A stretch of 64,000 nucleotides of DNA from Vicia villosa (lineage: Eukaryota > Streptophyta > Magnoliopsida > Fabales > Fabaceae): contig NC_081183.1 in NCBI RefSeq assembly GCF_029867415.1, positions 10,908,404-10,972,403 on the forward strand. Reading direction: 5' to 3'. A program made the position numbers and the translations under genes. This document shows, one piece after another, positions 46,631 through 59,102 of this stretch. The notes beneath the pieces are model-generated. The model did not search any database, had not been told where the DNA came from, and was given only the letters and a program-made list of their open reading frames with translations. Numbering within the stretch: position 1 is the first letter of the stretch; every line of letters begins with the position of its first letter.

Positions 46631-49600
46631 ATTGAATTCGTCCTCGAATTCGTTCCGGTCACCACGGAAACAACGTCCAAATCTATACCAACCAAGGGGT
46701 GAAATGTTCCTTACCTTTCTCTTTAGATAATCTGACAAATCTGTCTGAGGGTCCTTCCATACGAAGAAACATAACCTGCCAAAATACCTGTGTCCCATTA
46801 TGCATGGTTAGAACATTGACTCTCAAGCAACATGTCTATCCAGATACTTCGTCTCGACATATCTGGGGAAAGATCCTTCCAGGGTCCTTGACCTTCAGTC
46901 CTCTGCACTGAATCTCCAGAACTTCAAAAAATCTAATAATCCACTCATGTCAGATATCCTTCGTTTCATTCTCTGGTGTGTTCACCCTCGTTCAACAAAC
47001 ATTACTGATTCACTCAGCTCTTGAATTACTTCCCATTTGAGAATTACCGCCACAACATCGCTTCTGCGATAACACTTCATGTTATTCTCCACTCGAGTCC
47101 ATACAATGTCATTAGGTGATTTCCAAATTCCTCGGTCTTAACCTCTGGTTCCCAAAGTCTTAGGATGATTGCTGCAAATTTATCTTTACTTATACAACTG
47201 AATCTCCTTACTTTAACCCTTACTCCAGTTTAGACATAACAACTGTCACTGTAAACCACGAAGGTGTAATCATCTTGCAACTGTAGCCTTGACATTCGAC
47301 AACTTCAAACAAGATTCTACTGGTAAGACGCAAAATTCAACAACTGACCTGTATCCATTGTACCAGTCTTCCTGTATAATCGTAGTACACAAGGCATAAC
47401 CACAAAGAACTTGCGCCAACTGAATGTCCTCTCTAGCCTTCAGCATTTCGACGGTCTGATACTCAGTCCAACCCTTGTGACTTGCAAGCTAAACTGATGA
47501 CCTACGAACGTCGGACTGCATGCCATCCACAAAAAGTATTCCCAAGTTGGCCCATTGACAACACCTCTCATGTTTATGGTGGATCCTCGAGTGACTGGAA
47601 TGAACGAAAACCCGCTTCGACAATCTCCCTTAGGAAGATACTTTCATCCCAACATAAAATCCTACAAATAGTCCATTCATTCCTACCTCTGACTTATCTG
47701 ATTCTCCCTTGATCCGTTGCGCTACTCTGATTCCAACAAGCCACACACACCTTGAAATCCTCTGAGTCACGTTATATCCATAATTCACCTAGTTTCCATT
47801 AATACACAATAATTCCTTATCCACAGTTGTCCAATTACAACACGTGCCAGAACTCCATATACATCCATCGTCGACTACTACTCTTCGAAGTTGTGTACTC
47901 TCCAGAATCAAGCTACTACTTACTCTGACATTCCATATAGTTCATCTACCACAACTTAGGTACGCGTTTCGATCTCAGGATATTGAAACCCAAATACTCA
48001 CTGACTTAGAGGTTCGTCCCTGTCACTGATTTCCACAACGTACAACTGCTATGTTTTTCATTCCAACACATCTTTGTTGCTCAACTGGTATATCGAACCC
48101 TTCACGACGTACTGCAGCTCATGATAACTCTAGCAGTTTTACACAATTTCTACCCAACCATACACCTTCATTCTCTTAGTGTGGTATCACCTCTGATAAC
48201 TCGTGCGACTTACTGATATAACAATCTTCCTATAGTTACACTCCATTCACACAGTTATCTAATGTATGTGCCACCTCTGAATCGGATACTAAGCTGACTT
48301 CCTCGGCGGCCGCATCCTTCATTGCGGCACTTCCAACGGTCTGAGTGTAGCCACAATGCAAGAAATTGCACTTTGCACTTCGAACATCTCTCTTATAAAC
48401 TCCTTAGCAGTTCTCAAACCAAAATGTCCATGCTTTACCAAGATTGACACTTCTCCACTCAGAGTATCTAGCAATACCTTACCAGACACATCACACATCG
48501 AGCCGATCCAGATACGATTCGCATATTCCATCACCGGTCGCCAATGGTACATGATATCCACTTACTATGTTGACCAGGATATCATGACCGCACATGAGTC
48601 TCACTCTAGACACTCATGCAAGATTTCCAACTTAACACTTCACGAAACGAGAACGTCCCCAAGGTACAATCTGATACTAACTCACGCGATCACGATCACT
48701 CAGGGTCTCCATAAGTATAGTATTGGATCTTGATCCATTTCACCATCGGCTGTCTAGTTATTCCTCTACCATCGAGCACGACATATGTATCCTTATCCCA
48801 CATACCTTATGAGAGTTTGGATCTGTGTCTCACGAGTGCCAAATCAGAATTCTACCTTGAGCTTCAAATCACCTTTGTCCCACACATGTCGGAAAAAGGA
48901 TTACTCACGCATCTTGTGCACGATAGCGATACTGTGGCATTATACCCGTCTGGTAGTACCAACATGGTGGTCCAACTCCAAGGCCATGTATCTAGGTAAC
49001 CTACCTCAGTGGCGTATAATGACCTCCACGCGTATCCTAAAGTCATAACCGACAAGTGTCTGAACAGGCTTCCAATAGGCTCATCGTTCCTCAAGTCCTT
49101 CGAATCACACCCCTCAGGATGCTAAAACCTGAGAGTGCTACACACCAAGGTTTACTTACTCGGAAAGCCAAAACGGCAAGCACGAAGATTTGAAGTTCAA
49201 CTTCGGATTTCCATGCAGTGCGCGTACCCGCTCGTCCCACGCATGCATGAGATTCCGAGGATAATTCAGTCCAGATGGGAATAATATGGTTCCTAACAAC
49301 CAACTCAACTGCGATCATCCTACTGACGTTCCAGATAGATCTTAGTTCCTACTCGCCTGAATGCCCAACGCCCAGCGTAGTTCTATGGCTTCACTCGGGG
49401 TCAGACGAACAACAACTAACAAGAACTTAGGTTATTGCATTTCAAGCTTCTACATCATTTCATATTCCATCTAGCGTAGTTCTAGAACTTAAATATAAAA
49501 TGATAAGAACAGAAATACATATCCTCTTTTATCGACCGAGTATTCAAGCTTCGCTAATCTTAAGTTACCACACTCATACATTGCACCAACATCTACTAGG

Positions 49601-50258
49601 TAACTACTCTCGCTTAGGGTACTTCAAGTTGGATCAGAATCTAATACTTCATCCATCCAATTACTATCCGTACCAACGCAATAAGAAAGGTCTAACTCTT
49701 CTGTCCGCATTTCCAGAGGCCATTCTGTCCTATCAGCTCACCCGTCACACTTAACACCGGCAACATCATCAGTACTGAATCCTACTAATTCACAGCTCAA
49801 CACCTTCGGAGAATCTCACTTACAAGGCTCCTACTCAATCCTATTTGGATTTTCCCTTGCTATTACCAAGACTTAGAGAAAGCTTCACTTCGTTCAGTCA
49901 AAATCCTGGGGGTTCTAGTTGTCTCGATCCACATCTTGAGAGTTCGGGTATCACTACTTCGCGTCAAACGCTCTCCTTAAGCTTGACGACTCCAATATCC
50001 CTTCTACTTACATCGTTCAATAAATCAAACTTCCATATACAATTCACCACCCAACCGATCCTTGCTACTTGGGTTCACAACCTTACAGGTATCGAGTCCT
50101 CGTGGCGGCTCTGCCGTAATCCTACTGTCTCACACTAAGTCGATGAGTTGATCAAGTTCAACAACTGAATGAGATGTCAGTAAAATCAGGCTGGCAACGC
50201 ACACTTGAGAGGAGGAAAAGAATTGCTAGTGATGTCTCATGGCTCGGCCGAGAATCGA

Positions 50259-50273
50259 CCTGCTCTGATACCA
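50259..50273 (-). other. Element B primer binding site (initiator tRNA-Met type)
   Basis: TGGTATCAGAGCAGG on the minus strand, two bases from the LTR end GGTGTTACA. Confidence 0.9.
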
Positions 50274-50275
50274 AC

Positions 50276-52651
50276 TGTAACACCACATACATAACTGACT
50301 AGTATATTATGCATGAAACGTTAAAATTGATATTGAGTACATACAAAAGCTATAGTTATAGAAAGATCCATATAAAATACAACATAATATTCTACTAAGA
50401 AGCATAATACATGAGTCTTCAATGGATCTTGCACAGCGGAAAGTCAAAACCAACGAGGTCTCCGAGCCATCACCACTTCCAAGTCTTCAGTCCAAACCTG
50501 CTACTGACCAATCACTACTAAACTGCACCTGAAAAAATATAAGTTGATTGGGGTGAGATTACTAAATCTCAGTGAGTCCTCCTATCCTATGGGTCCACTC
50601 GGTTCTACAGGGTACATGCATCAACAACCGAATCCACCATTGATTCGGGGTTATCCTCACATTCGGTACAAGTACGGAGAAAACAAGTGACTCGTCCACC
50701 ATTGGACTTGCCTAAAACAAATACACATTGTATAGCAAACAAGTATGCAAAGTCGCATCCACATACGGGGAATCCAGAAGTGTAAACAACCCCGGCTAGG
50801 ATTATGGAATAAATGCATCCTCGATGAGTAACCTCCTGCCTATTTGTCAAGGGACTTGTACAAGCACACTGCAGGATAGTTAAATGAGTCCACACAAGCC
50901 TAAATGGTCGTGCAATGACCTGGCCTAATTGGCGTCATTGTCCCGTTAACCTCCTTCACGCTAGTGAGTTACGCCGAGTACAAACCGCCACCTTGACGCC
51001 TGAGCCCATCGGGCAAAAGCCTAGTGTTAGTCTACGTGACTTCACTAGAGGTGAGTTACCTCATTATGCATTAGCCTACTTGGCCGCATAACCCCACCAT
51101 ACCGAGCACACAAGTGTGTTAACGGCAAGTGAGTAAAACCCCGTACGGAAACTCACAAGCACACTGCAACGGTAGCTCAGATGCACACCATATCCAACAA
51201 TACACATGAACGGGTTATTCCATTGGACTACACGGTCCGGGAGGGCTCATAGACTACACGGTCAGAGCAGCGTCCCAATCTAGCCTGCCGGCCACTTCGA
51301 TTCAAGCATACAGAAATATGACATAAAGTCAAGGTCACAAACAAAGCAATCAATCCAATCATTTAACCAAAACGATGGAGTCCATAGGTTTTCATGTATA
51401 AAACATAATGGCATAATGCTTTCAAATATGGGTATCACAATCATAATAAGCAATAAACAAACTATGCCATGCTTAACATAAGAATTATTAATCAATGATA
51501 GACATAAGTTCTCATACTAATTCATTGATTCACTAAGTGGGGTTCCACTGTTGTTAAATCAAACAGTCTGGTTTGGGGACCTATTTCATTAGATAGTACA
51601 TGTTACTAGCTTTCCAACCATATAAAGTTTGCGCGAAACGGACTTACGACGCAAAAGTTATGAATTTTCGAAGTTATGAAAAATCTGCCCAACAGCAATG
51701 TAACGGGTTACATGAATCATGTAACCGGTTACATCACTGTAAAACTGCGTTTTTCACCCTTTTTCACACATGTAACCGGTTACGTCAACCATGTAACCGG
51801 TTACATGACTGACAGACCCAAAAATCTACATTTTAAGAGTTCTAAACCAATCCCAAATGTCCAACAATCAATCCCATGCATCCCCAACACAGTCCCAATG
51901 AAATTGTAACATACAAACACACTTAGAACCATCAGTATGCATGGATTATAGCAGGATTAACATGATTAGCATATTAAGCATCATATGTTTATCAATTATC
52001 TCACAATCCCTAAACCCCAAGGTATTCCCAACATGCAAACCCCAAGGTTTCTAACTAAGGACTGACCTTGGATCAATGGAGCTTTAGATGATGAACATGC
52101 TGCAATTGAGTTCCTATCTTTGACCAAAACTCCAACTCCAAACTCATCAAACCCGTAGCCCATTCTTCATCACATTCAGCATGCATGTCCCAACTTTAAA
52201 CTCGTTTTTCTCCTTCAAAACAGAAGCTATAAATGCGAACCATAGGTGCAAATCGAAGAGAAATTCGTTAGCTTTCCAATGGGACCAGAATCGTTACGAT
52301 CGGAGTTATGAGTTGAGAGATATACCTGATTTAGTGAAGGCTGTTCTTAGGGTGCGAAAATGCAAATATGAATATGAGTTCCTCTTCCTCTTCCATGCCT
52401 TTAGTTCTTTTTCTTCATCAAATTCTGATTTGGATAATACCAACCCACCAAACATGCCCTTAGTCACATGCATCATTGTTACATGTCCAAAATGTCCCTC
52501 AACTAAGTGACATTTACACCTTTGCCATTTAGTTTGTTTCCAACTAATATTCTTCCATCCCAACTAACTTTTCTCAAATTAGGGATTAAATTCATAACTC
52601 CTCCTTGGCACTTCATATATAATCTTGCTAGGATTAATGTGGGATATTACA
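50276..52651 (-). mobile_element. Element B LTR, right copy (5' LTR in element orientation)
   Basis: 2376 bp, aligned without gaps to the left copy. It contains the promoter, donor (52325/52326), palindrome cluster (51698-51806) and acceptor in the same places. Many of the differences from the left copy are C/T or G/A changes. Confidence 0.92.
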
Positions 52652-53647
52652 TAATTTCTGGAATTTTTTCCCTTCTCCAAAAACGTGGACTGTCATATAC
52701 AATTTCAGGAATTTCTTTCCTTTCTTCAAAAACGTGGTCTATCATGTGCAATTTCTTCAAAAAATTTCCCTTCTCCAAAAACGTGGACTATTATATGTAG
52801 TATATGGAGTTTCTTTCCCTTCTCTAAAAACGTGGACTATCATATGCAATTTCTAGAATTTATTTCCCTTCTCAAAAAATGTGGAATATCATATATAATT
52901 TTAGGAATTTCTTTCCTTTTTGCAAAAACATGGACTATCATATGCGATTTCTAGAATTTCTTTCCCTTCTCCAAAAACGTGGTTTAGCATAAGCAATTTC
53001 TGCAAATTTCTTTCCCTTCTCAAAAAATGTGGACTATCATATACAATTTCAAGAATTTCTTTCCCTTTTCCATTAACGAGGACTATCATATACAATTTCT
53101 AGAATTTTTTCTCTTCTCCAGAAACGTGGACTATCATATACAATATTAGAAATTTATTTCCTTTCTTCAAAAACATTGTCAATCATATGCAATTTCTGCA
53201 AATTTCTTTCCCTTCTCCAGAAATGTGGGCTGTTATATGCAATTTATAGAATTTCTTTCCCGTTTTCAAAAATGTTGTCTATCATATGCAATTTCTGCAA
53301 ATTTCTTTCCCTTCTCCAAAAATGTGGACAATTATATGCAATTTCTAGAATATCTTTCCCGTTTCCAAAAATGTTGTCTATCATATGCAATTTGTACAAA
53401 TTTCTTTCCGTTCTCCAAAAACGTGGACTATCATATGCATTTTCTGGAAGTTCTTTCCCTTTTCCAAAAAATATGATCTACCATATGCAATTTCTTTCCC
53501 TTCTCCAAAAACATGGACTATCATATGCAGTTTCTGGAATTTTTCCCTTCTCTAAAAACATGGACTATCATATGCGATTTCTAGAATTTTTTCCCTTCTC
53601 CAAAAACATGGTCTATCATATGCAATTTTTGCAAATTTCTTTCCCTT
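52652..53647. repeat. Divergent satellite block between B and C
   Basis: Same monomer family as the block at 42904-44239. For example 52811-52920 resembles 43486-43595. The satellite does not rejoin cleanly across B: about 20 bases of a monomer are missing between the two sides. It ends where element C begins, near 53648. Confidence 0.85.
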
Positions 53648-55039
53648 TTACAGAAGAACCAACAGAACAGACTTCTCTTTCTCAAACAAGAAATTAATCA
53701 TGCCTACCGTATTGGCAGAAAGCCAATCCATTCCCAACACAAGATCTACCTTCTTAAGTGGTAAACAAACAAGATCAATATGGAAATTCCTACCACCCAC
53801 AGATAACACACAATTCTCACACACCAACGGTGTCTCTACCATCTCATCCATAGCAGTAGTAACCGCCATAGGAGGAAATAAAGGAGTAGCTTGCAACCCA
53901 AGTCGCTTCATACATTGCAATGACACAAAAGAGTGTGTTGCTCCACAATCAAATAGGACAAAACAAGAATGCCCATTAATGAAACACGTACCCGCAATCA
54001 AAGAGTTATCACTCTTGGTCTTCTTAGCATCCAAGGTATAAACTCTACCAGTACCCCTTCCTTGCACTTGATTCCTATTCTGAGGAAAATTCCTAGCCAT
54101 ATGCTCTTCTTGCTGACAATGAAAACATTTCACCCCTTCAAAGTTACACCTTCCAAGGTGATTTTTACCACAGCTACGACACACCGGAGGTGCACTAGAC
54201 CGAGAACCTTGCACTTGCTTCCCTTTGAAAGCTTGTGGCCTAGGTCGAAATTGTTGGCTTGGCCTTCCTCTCTCATGTTGATTCTTCTTCTTCAAATCTT
54301 CCTTAGTTTGAACTTTCTTCAAACTGGTCTCAGCCACATAACATTGTCGCAACAACTCCGTATAAGTAGTGAACTCCCTTTGGGACACACTATGTGAGAT
54401 ATCAGCCCTTAAACCAAACAGAAACTGGTCCACCTTCCAACTCTCACCAGGAGCATACGTGGTCTGCCTAGAGTAAGCAGCCAAAATTTCAAACTTCTCA
54501 GCATAAGTATCCACTAACATATTTTCCTGCCTTAACTGTTGGAACTCCAACTCCTTCTTAGTCCTCAGCGAACTAGGAAAGTATTTCTCCATAAAAGTGG
54601 TCTTGAAATTTTCCCATTCCTTAGGTACTTCCTGAGTAGTCATCAAAGCAGAAGCACCCTTCCACCATCTCATAGCTGGACCCTTCAGCGAATGAGAAGC
54701 AAACACCACCTTGTTCTCTTCACTACACTGCACGATCTCAAAGATTCCTTCCACATTGGCCACCCACTCACGCGCCTTTATAGGATCTAGTCCGCCATGA
54801 AATTATGGAGGATTCATGCGAATGAAATCCCTATAAGTCCCTCCTACAGCTTCGGGCACAACCACAGGAACATTATGACCGCCATTCATCTATTGCATCA
54901 TTTGCAGCATGAACTGATTCTGCTGCTGTTGCATCTGTTGCATGAACTGGGGCCATGGAACATTCGCACCGCCATCCGGTGGATTCACTTGTGGAGGCCA
55001 TGTGGGGGGTCGACCACGAGTCCTGCGTCTGTCCGCCAT
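53648..55039 (-). pseudogene. Gag-protease pseudogene of element C (Ty3/gypsy)
   Basis: A minus-strand reading from ATG at 55039 begins MADRRRTRGR, with a glutamine/methionine-rich stretch. It is broken by TAG at 54890-54892 and TAA at 54803-54805, then stays open for about 385 codons. The long part holds a retrotransposon Gag domain (WWKGASAL through the LRQCYVAE region), two zinc-knuckle relics and a pepsin-like protease (FDCGATHSFVS, then VDLVLGMDWLSA). The second knuckle has Phe in place of its last Cys. The protease triad reads Asp-Cys-Gly in place of Asp-Ser-Gly. The frame ends at the satellite junction just after the protease. The product would have been the capsid and its processing enzyme; it is not functional now. 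Confidence 0.85.
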
Positions 55040-55178
55040 GTTCCTGGAGGTCATCAAAATGGGATTAAGTTGATCAGGCTCAATACCATAGTAATAACAC
55101 AACAAAACTCATGTGAACACAACACATCTTGGACAGAAAGAACACTTATAATATCTCATGGCTAGGTCGAGGATACGA

Positions 55179-55193
55179 CCTGCTCTGATACCA
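55179..55193 (-). other. Element C primer binding site
   Basis: TGGTATCAGAGCAGG on the minus strand, four bases from the start of D's LTR. It faces away from that LTR, as if the LTR also served an element reading left. Confidence 0.85.
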
Positions 55194-55582
55194 ACTGTGT
55201 AACAGCCCAAATTTAATTAACTGACTAATTAAATTAAATAAGGATTTATTTACTTAATTTGGACGAAGTTTGATAATTAATTGGATCGTCGGCGTTATTG
55301 AGAAACATGTTCGGATTATTAAGTGAAGTTGGAATTTATTCGGTTAATCGGAGAATTAATAAAGTGGAGTATGTAGAGAAATAATATTAGAAATAATATT
55401 ATTATTGGATTTTATTTATTTAAGATAAAGTCGGATTTAATTGGATTAATCGGAAAATAATATTAAGGGTAATAATATTATTTGTTGGAGCATAATTATT
55501 TATTTGACTACTCTATTTTATCAATTGGGCCTATTTGTTGGGGTTATAAGCAATTGAGAGGTGTTATTCATTTGAAGCCCAA

Positions 55583-55593
55583 TATAATAAATA
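55583..55593 (+). promoter_or_regulatory. TATA-like box in element D LTR
   Basis: TATAATAAATA preceded by GAAGCCCA, followed by a purine-rich leader of about 120 nt to the donor at 55712/55713. The same box recurs in the 3' LTR near 61318. Confidence 0.45.
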
Positions 55594-55712
55594 AAGATAG
55601 TAAGAAGGGAAATAGGGTAGAGGACACTCATTTTTCATTTTCTGGTTTGAAGAATTGAAGTGGAGGAGAGGAACAAGAAGAGGAACTAGGGTTTTGGAGG
55701 AGAAATCAAGAG

Positions 55713-57680
55713 GTAAGGGGGAGAATCCCTAATCATTGTGGGCTAGTATAATGGGGTAATTGGTAGATTAATATACTTATATTTATCCATAGTTGAATCT
55801 TATAAACATGTGTTTTGATTACGGTTTAGTAAATTGGGATCTGTTGAGAAATTGAAATGAAAAAAAAAAAACAAAGCTTAATCCTGAAATGAACATTGCT
55901 GTGTCATGAACTTTTGAAAATAGGAATAAATTACTGAATGAGGTCACGCCTGTATTGATGACGGACGGAAATGAGTGCTTGGCGGTGATACTGCTTATTG
56001 ATCTATCTAGCACATGCTGTTCATTTTCCTTCATTTATTTGCTAGCTAATGGCCAATTAGAAACGTGAACCAATGCACCTCCTTGATGGGTTTCGCTACT
56101 GTTACTATAGATGAAACATGAACTGACATATTTATTATATGAGCATGCCGCTGTCGACTAGCTATTGGCCAAAGAAATCTTGCTTGTTTCATTTAGTTGT
56201 TCTCCTTTTATTTATTCACTTGGCTGATAATATTTAGTTTATTAAATTCCAACATGTGAAACACCATACTATACTTTATTAATATAATGACTACTGCTAC
56301 CAGCCATATATGCAAATTAAAAAGAAAACAAAACGTGAAGACCAATATATATATTGTGATAGGAAATGTTACTGTTACTAGCCAATTGTTTCAATTAGAA
56401 ACATGAAGCACCAATACCCCTTAATGAATAGAAAGTGCTATGCTACTAATTGTTTGTCCAATTAATTAAAAATGTGGCCTACTACCCTTCACCAAATGAA
56501 CACCAATTATGATGCTCCTAACTGTAGCATCTATTTATTGAAACGTGATGTCCACCACCTTTTATTTCTTTTATATGAATATGCCACTAATATTAGATAA
56601 TGAATCTAAATGGAAATGTGGCTACTCTCACAATTTATTAAATAGGAATATATATAATATGTACATACAGGTTTAGATTAAATAGTAAATAAACATGAAT
56701 GAATGAAATTGATTATATGTAAACTAATATGTCCCTAATAAAGATAGTACATGGATTGTATTTCTATTATGGTTCTAAAATTGAATTTAGAAATATAGCT
56801 AGATGATAAAAATACTAATGTCTTGTTGGTCTAATATGAAAGTGAGTGAACCATATAAAATTGACAAAATTGTGAGTTAGCATATGTTAGTGTTAATTAC
56901 TAGTGTTAATTGGAATGGTAGATTGGAATTGTGTGTTGACTATTATATGTGAATAATGCTTATGTGATGAGAATGTTGTGTACAATATTGTGGATAATTC
57001 ATTGAGTGAATTATTGTGATATGCTAAATATTAAGATGGTAGAGATGATCTTAATTGCATATGTTTGATTTACATTGTACATACATTCATATCATGGATG
57101 CCTTGAAACAGAGGTGGTTTGCTTTGAAACATAAGCGAGGCTTAGATTCTAGAGTGAATCGGAGGCGGTAAACTATATGTTTACATTTGGTGGGCTTTGG
57201 TCTTGTCTGGATCGGAAGCGTGGCTTGGATTCTAGATATTGAATCGGAAAGCGGTGAAACCTTGGGTTCACAATTCGGTACCACATGCATTGCGTCACAT
57301 ACCTTGCATTGAGTCACATTAAAATTATGCGATCATTGATTATGTGAAGTTGATGTAGTTGTGATATGTGTATGAGTTTGTTAATTGAAATGAGTGAAGT
57401 TTGAATACTTATTTGATTAGATGTGTGAATATGTGAGAATTATGATTGTGTACTTAACTGAGAATATAAAAGTAGAATTGAAATATTATACTATTTAAGC
57501 TTGTTGTATACCCGATAACATGTGAAATATGTGTTGATTACTATTATCTATTCCGTTTTACGTAGTATGACTAATTACTTGAAGTGTTGATTTAACCATT
57601 ATATTCTGTTATACTTTCTTCATAATGGTTCGTATTCTCACCCTTCTGTTTTAATGTTGCCCTCGTTTGGCGACATGCAG
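55713..57680 (+). other. Predicted LTR-internal intron of element D
   Basis: The donor is AGAG|GTAAGG at 55712/55713. Near 57637 TTCTCACCC is followed by a T-rich stretch and GACATGCAG|GTTC (acceptor 57680). An alternative acceptor, TTGTTTAG|GACG (58321), lies just before gag and would remove the primer site as well. The donor is unchanged in the 3' LTR (61447/61448). This is a prediction only. Confidence 0.45.
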
Positions 57681-58203
57681 GTTCTGGAGTTTAGTAGCTC
57701 GTGCGTGATATAGCCGGAGATTTTTCCATGTTTGTTGGAAATTAAGTAGTGAGTCGATGCTCTGGTCATGTAACACTGGGTAGATTAGTCGTGTTGAACT
57801 CATGTTTCTATTTGGTTATGTATTATGTTTATGACTTGAGAACTTGTTATTTGGCTACTTGTTGTTTGAGAGGCTTTCAAGCCAAATATCCTGAATTATG
57901 TTTTAATTTATGTTGATATGATTATTGAGACTTGATCATGGTATGGGACATGGATCATTTTATGAAACACATGAGTATTTAGTAGTTTCCGCTGTGAATG
58001 CATATTCTAGATAAAATATGATGAATTGAGAAGTGTTATTTGAAATGACCAGGTGTATCATATATTGTAAGTAAATGCTGTCGGGTTTTAAAAGCTTTTA
58101 GTTTTTGGAAAACGTCGATGTGACGCCCTTTTGAATTATATGCATGCTTATTCTCTGATTATATGCTTATTTATTTTGGGGTAAAAAAGGGGTGTTACAT
58201 TAG

Positions 58204-58219
58204 TGGTATCAGAGCATGG
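58204..58219 (+). other. Element D primer binding site (initiator tRNA-Met type)
   Basis: TGGTATCAGAGCATGG, four bases after the LTR end TGTTACA. Confidence 0.9.
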
Positions 58220-58271
58220 TCGACCAGTTGGTCAAGGTTATTATTGTCTTTTATCCTGTTGTATTTGATTC

Positions 58272-59039
58272 GTGTATCTGACACGATCGATACTGTTTTG
58301 TCTGGTTGTTTGGTTGTTTAGGACGACGGCTACAGGAAGGAATGTTGACATTAATGTTAAGGCAATGATGAGGTGGACTGGTGCGATTGGACAAGCGCCG
58401 CAAGAGAATGTCGGTTATGGAGGAAAGGATGAGTTACGTGCTTTTGGAGACTTTCAAAGGTGCAACCCGCCGATCTTTGAAGGAGGGTATGGACCGGATA
58501 AAGCGCGTGCATGGATGAGAGAGATTGAGAAGATCTTTCAAGTCGTGAGTTGTACTGATGTACAGAAGGTACAGTTTGGTACTCACATGCTGACAAAAGA
58601 AGCTGACGTTTGGTGGAGTAATACTGTACGGAGATTTGAAATAGAAGGTATTGAAGTTACTTGGACTCTTTTCCGTGATGCATTTTTGGGAAACTATTTT
58701 CCAGAAGATGTGCGTGGAAAGAAAGAAGTGAGGTTTCTACAGTTGAAACGAGGAGAAGAACAGTTCCGTGAGAAATCGTATGATGACATGAGGGAACAAT
58801 CTGGTCTTGGTAAGAAGCCAAGTGGGGGAGGAGCTTCTACTCCGATTAAGTGCTACAGGTGTGGCGAGACGGGTCACAAAAGTGTTGACTGTGGAGTTGA
58901 TTCGAGTAGGATTTGCTACAGTTGTGGTGAGCAAGGACACAATTGTGCCATGTGCGATAAGCCAGAGAAGCATCAAGCGAAAGGAAAAGCATTTGCGTTG
59001 TCTGGTGCTGAGACTACTTCTAAGGATAAGTTAATCTGA
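58272..59039 (+). pseudogene. Gag pseudogene of element D with internal deletion
   Basis: A 255-codon frame. Residues 1-18 (hydrophobic, signal-like) are leader read-through. Homology begins about residue 19, where an ACG codon stands where a start would be expected. The Gag domain covers roughly residues 68-165 (PPIFEGGYGPDKARAWM through GNYFPEDVRGKKEV). The frame then jumps within a few residues to the basic linker and two intact CX2CX4HX4C zinc knuckles (194-207 and 215-228), so the C-terminal half of the capsid domain is deleted. It ends in TGA at 59037, directly before protease sequence in the same frame. It would have formed the nucleocapsid particle; it cannot make a normal capsid now. 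Confidence 0.85.
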
Positions 59040-59102
59040 GGTACATGCTTTATTATTGATAATAGTGCAACATATTATTTTATTCTTTGGATTGTGCTAT
59101 AA
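59040..59102 (+). pseudogene. Protease remnant of element D
   Basis: Continuing the gag frame past TGA, the translation reads GTCFIIDNSATYYFI. This is a decayed form of the aspartic protease active-site region, with Asn in place of the usual Ser-Gly start and Tyr in place of His. The frame stops at TAA soon after. Confidence 0.7.

Larger units (their letters stand above)
46616..50275 (-). pseudogene. Element B interior, decayed
   Basis: 3660 bp, short for a full gag-pol. Minus-strand frames are all broken by stops, and I could not place RT, RNase H or integrase motifs. Near the purine tract the minus strand encodes FEDEFNLRGGE (46615-46655), resembling the pol terminus of Tekay-like elements and the GAGGACGAA phrase in A and D. 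The plus-strand frames of up to 125 codons around 48356-48733 have no recognisable content. Confidence 0.6.
44240..52651 (-). mobile_element. Element B: minus-strand LTR retrotransposon with young LTRs and dead interior
   Basis: Two 2376-bp LTRs (44240-46615, 50276-52651) start TGTAACACC and end GGGATATTACA on the plus strand. The primer site sits left of the right LTR and the purine tract right of the left LTR, so transcription runs on the minus strand. By eye the LTRs differ at about 30 positions and have no length change, roughly 1.3 percent. The 3660-bp interior has no long frame. The flanking bases CAAAA and TAATT do not match, so there is no target-site duplication. Confidence 0.9.
53648..55197 (-). 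mobile_element. Element C: truncated minus-strand gag-protease fragment
   Basis: It contains a primer site (55179-55193), gag and the start of pol, then stops against satellite at 53648. No LTR of its own is distinguishable: the sequence right of its primer site is the LTR of D. RT, RNase H and integrase are absent. Confidence 0.8.
55198..58199 (+). mobile_element. Element D 5' LTR
   Basis: TGTAACAGCCC to GGGGTGTTACA. It contains a gene-like promoter and leader near 55570-55712. A diverged 40-bp duplication (CGAGGCTTAGATTCTAGA at about 57136, CGTGGCTTGGATTCTAGA at about 57219) lies further on. No GC palindrome cluster like those of A, B or S1 was seen. Confidence 0.9.

Noticed and set aside
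48319..48999. Possible genes of 80-125 codons in the interior of B
   Set aside because: Overlapping short frames on both strands with no recognisable motif, inside a decayed retrotransposon interior.
58272..58330. Apparent signal peptide at the start of the D gag frame
   Set aside because: The hydrophobic stretch is translated leader sequence between primer site and gag. Gag homology begins only about residue 19.
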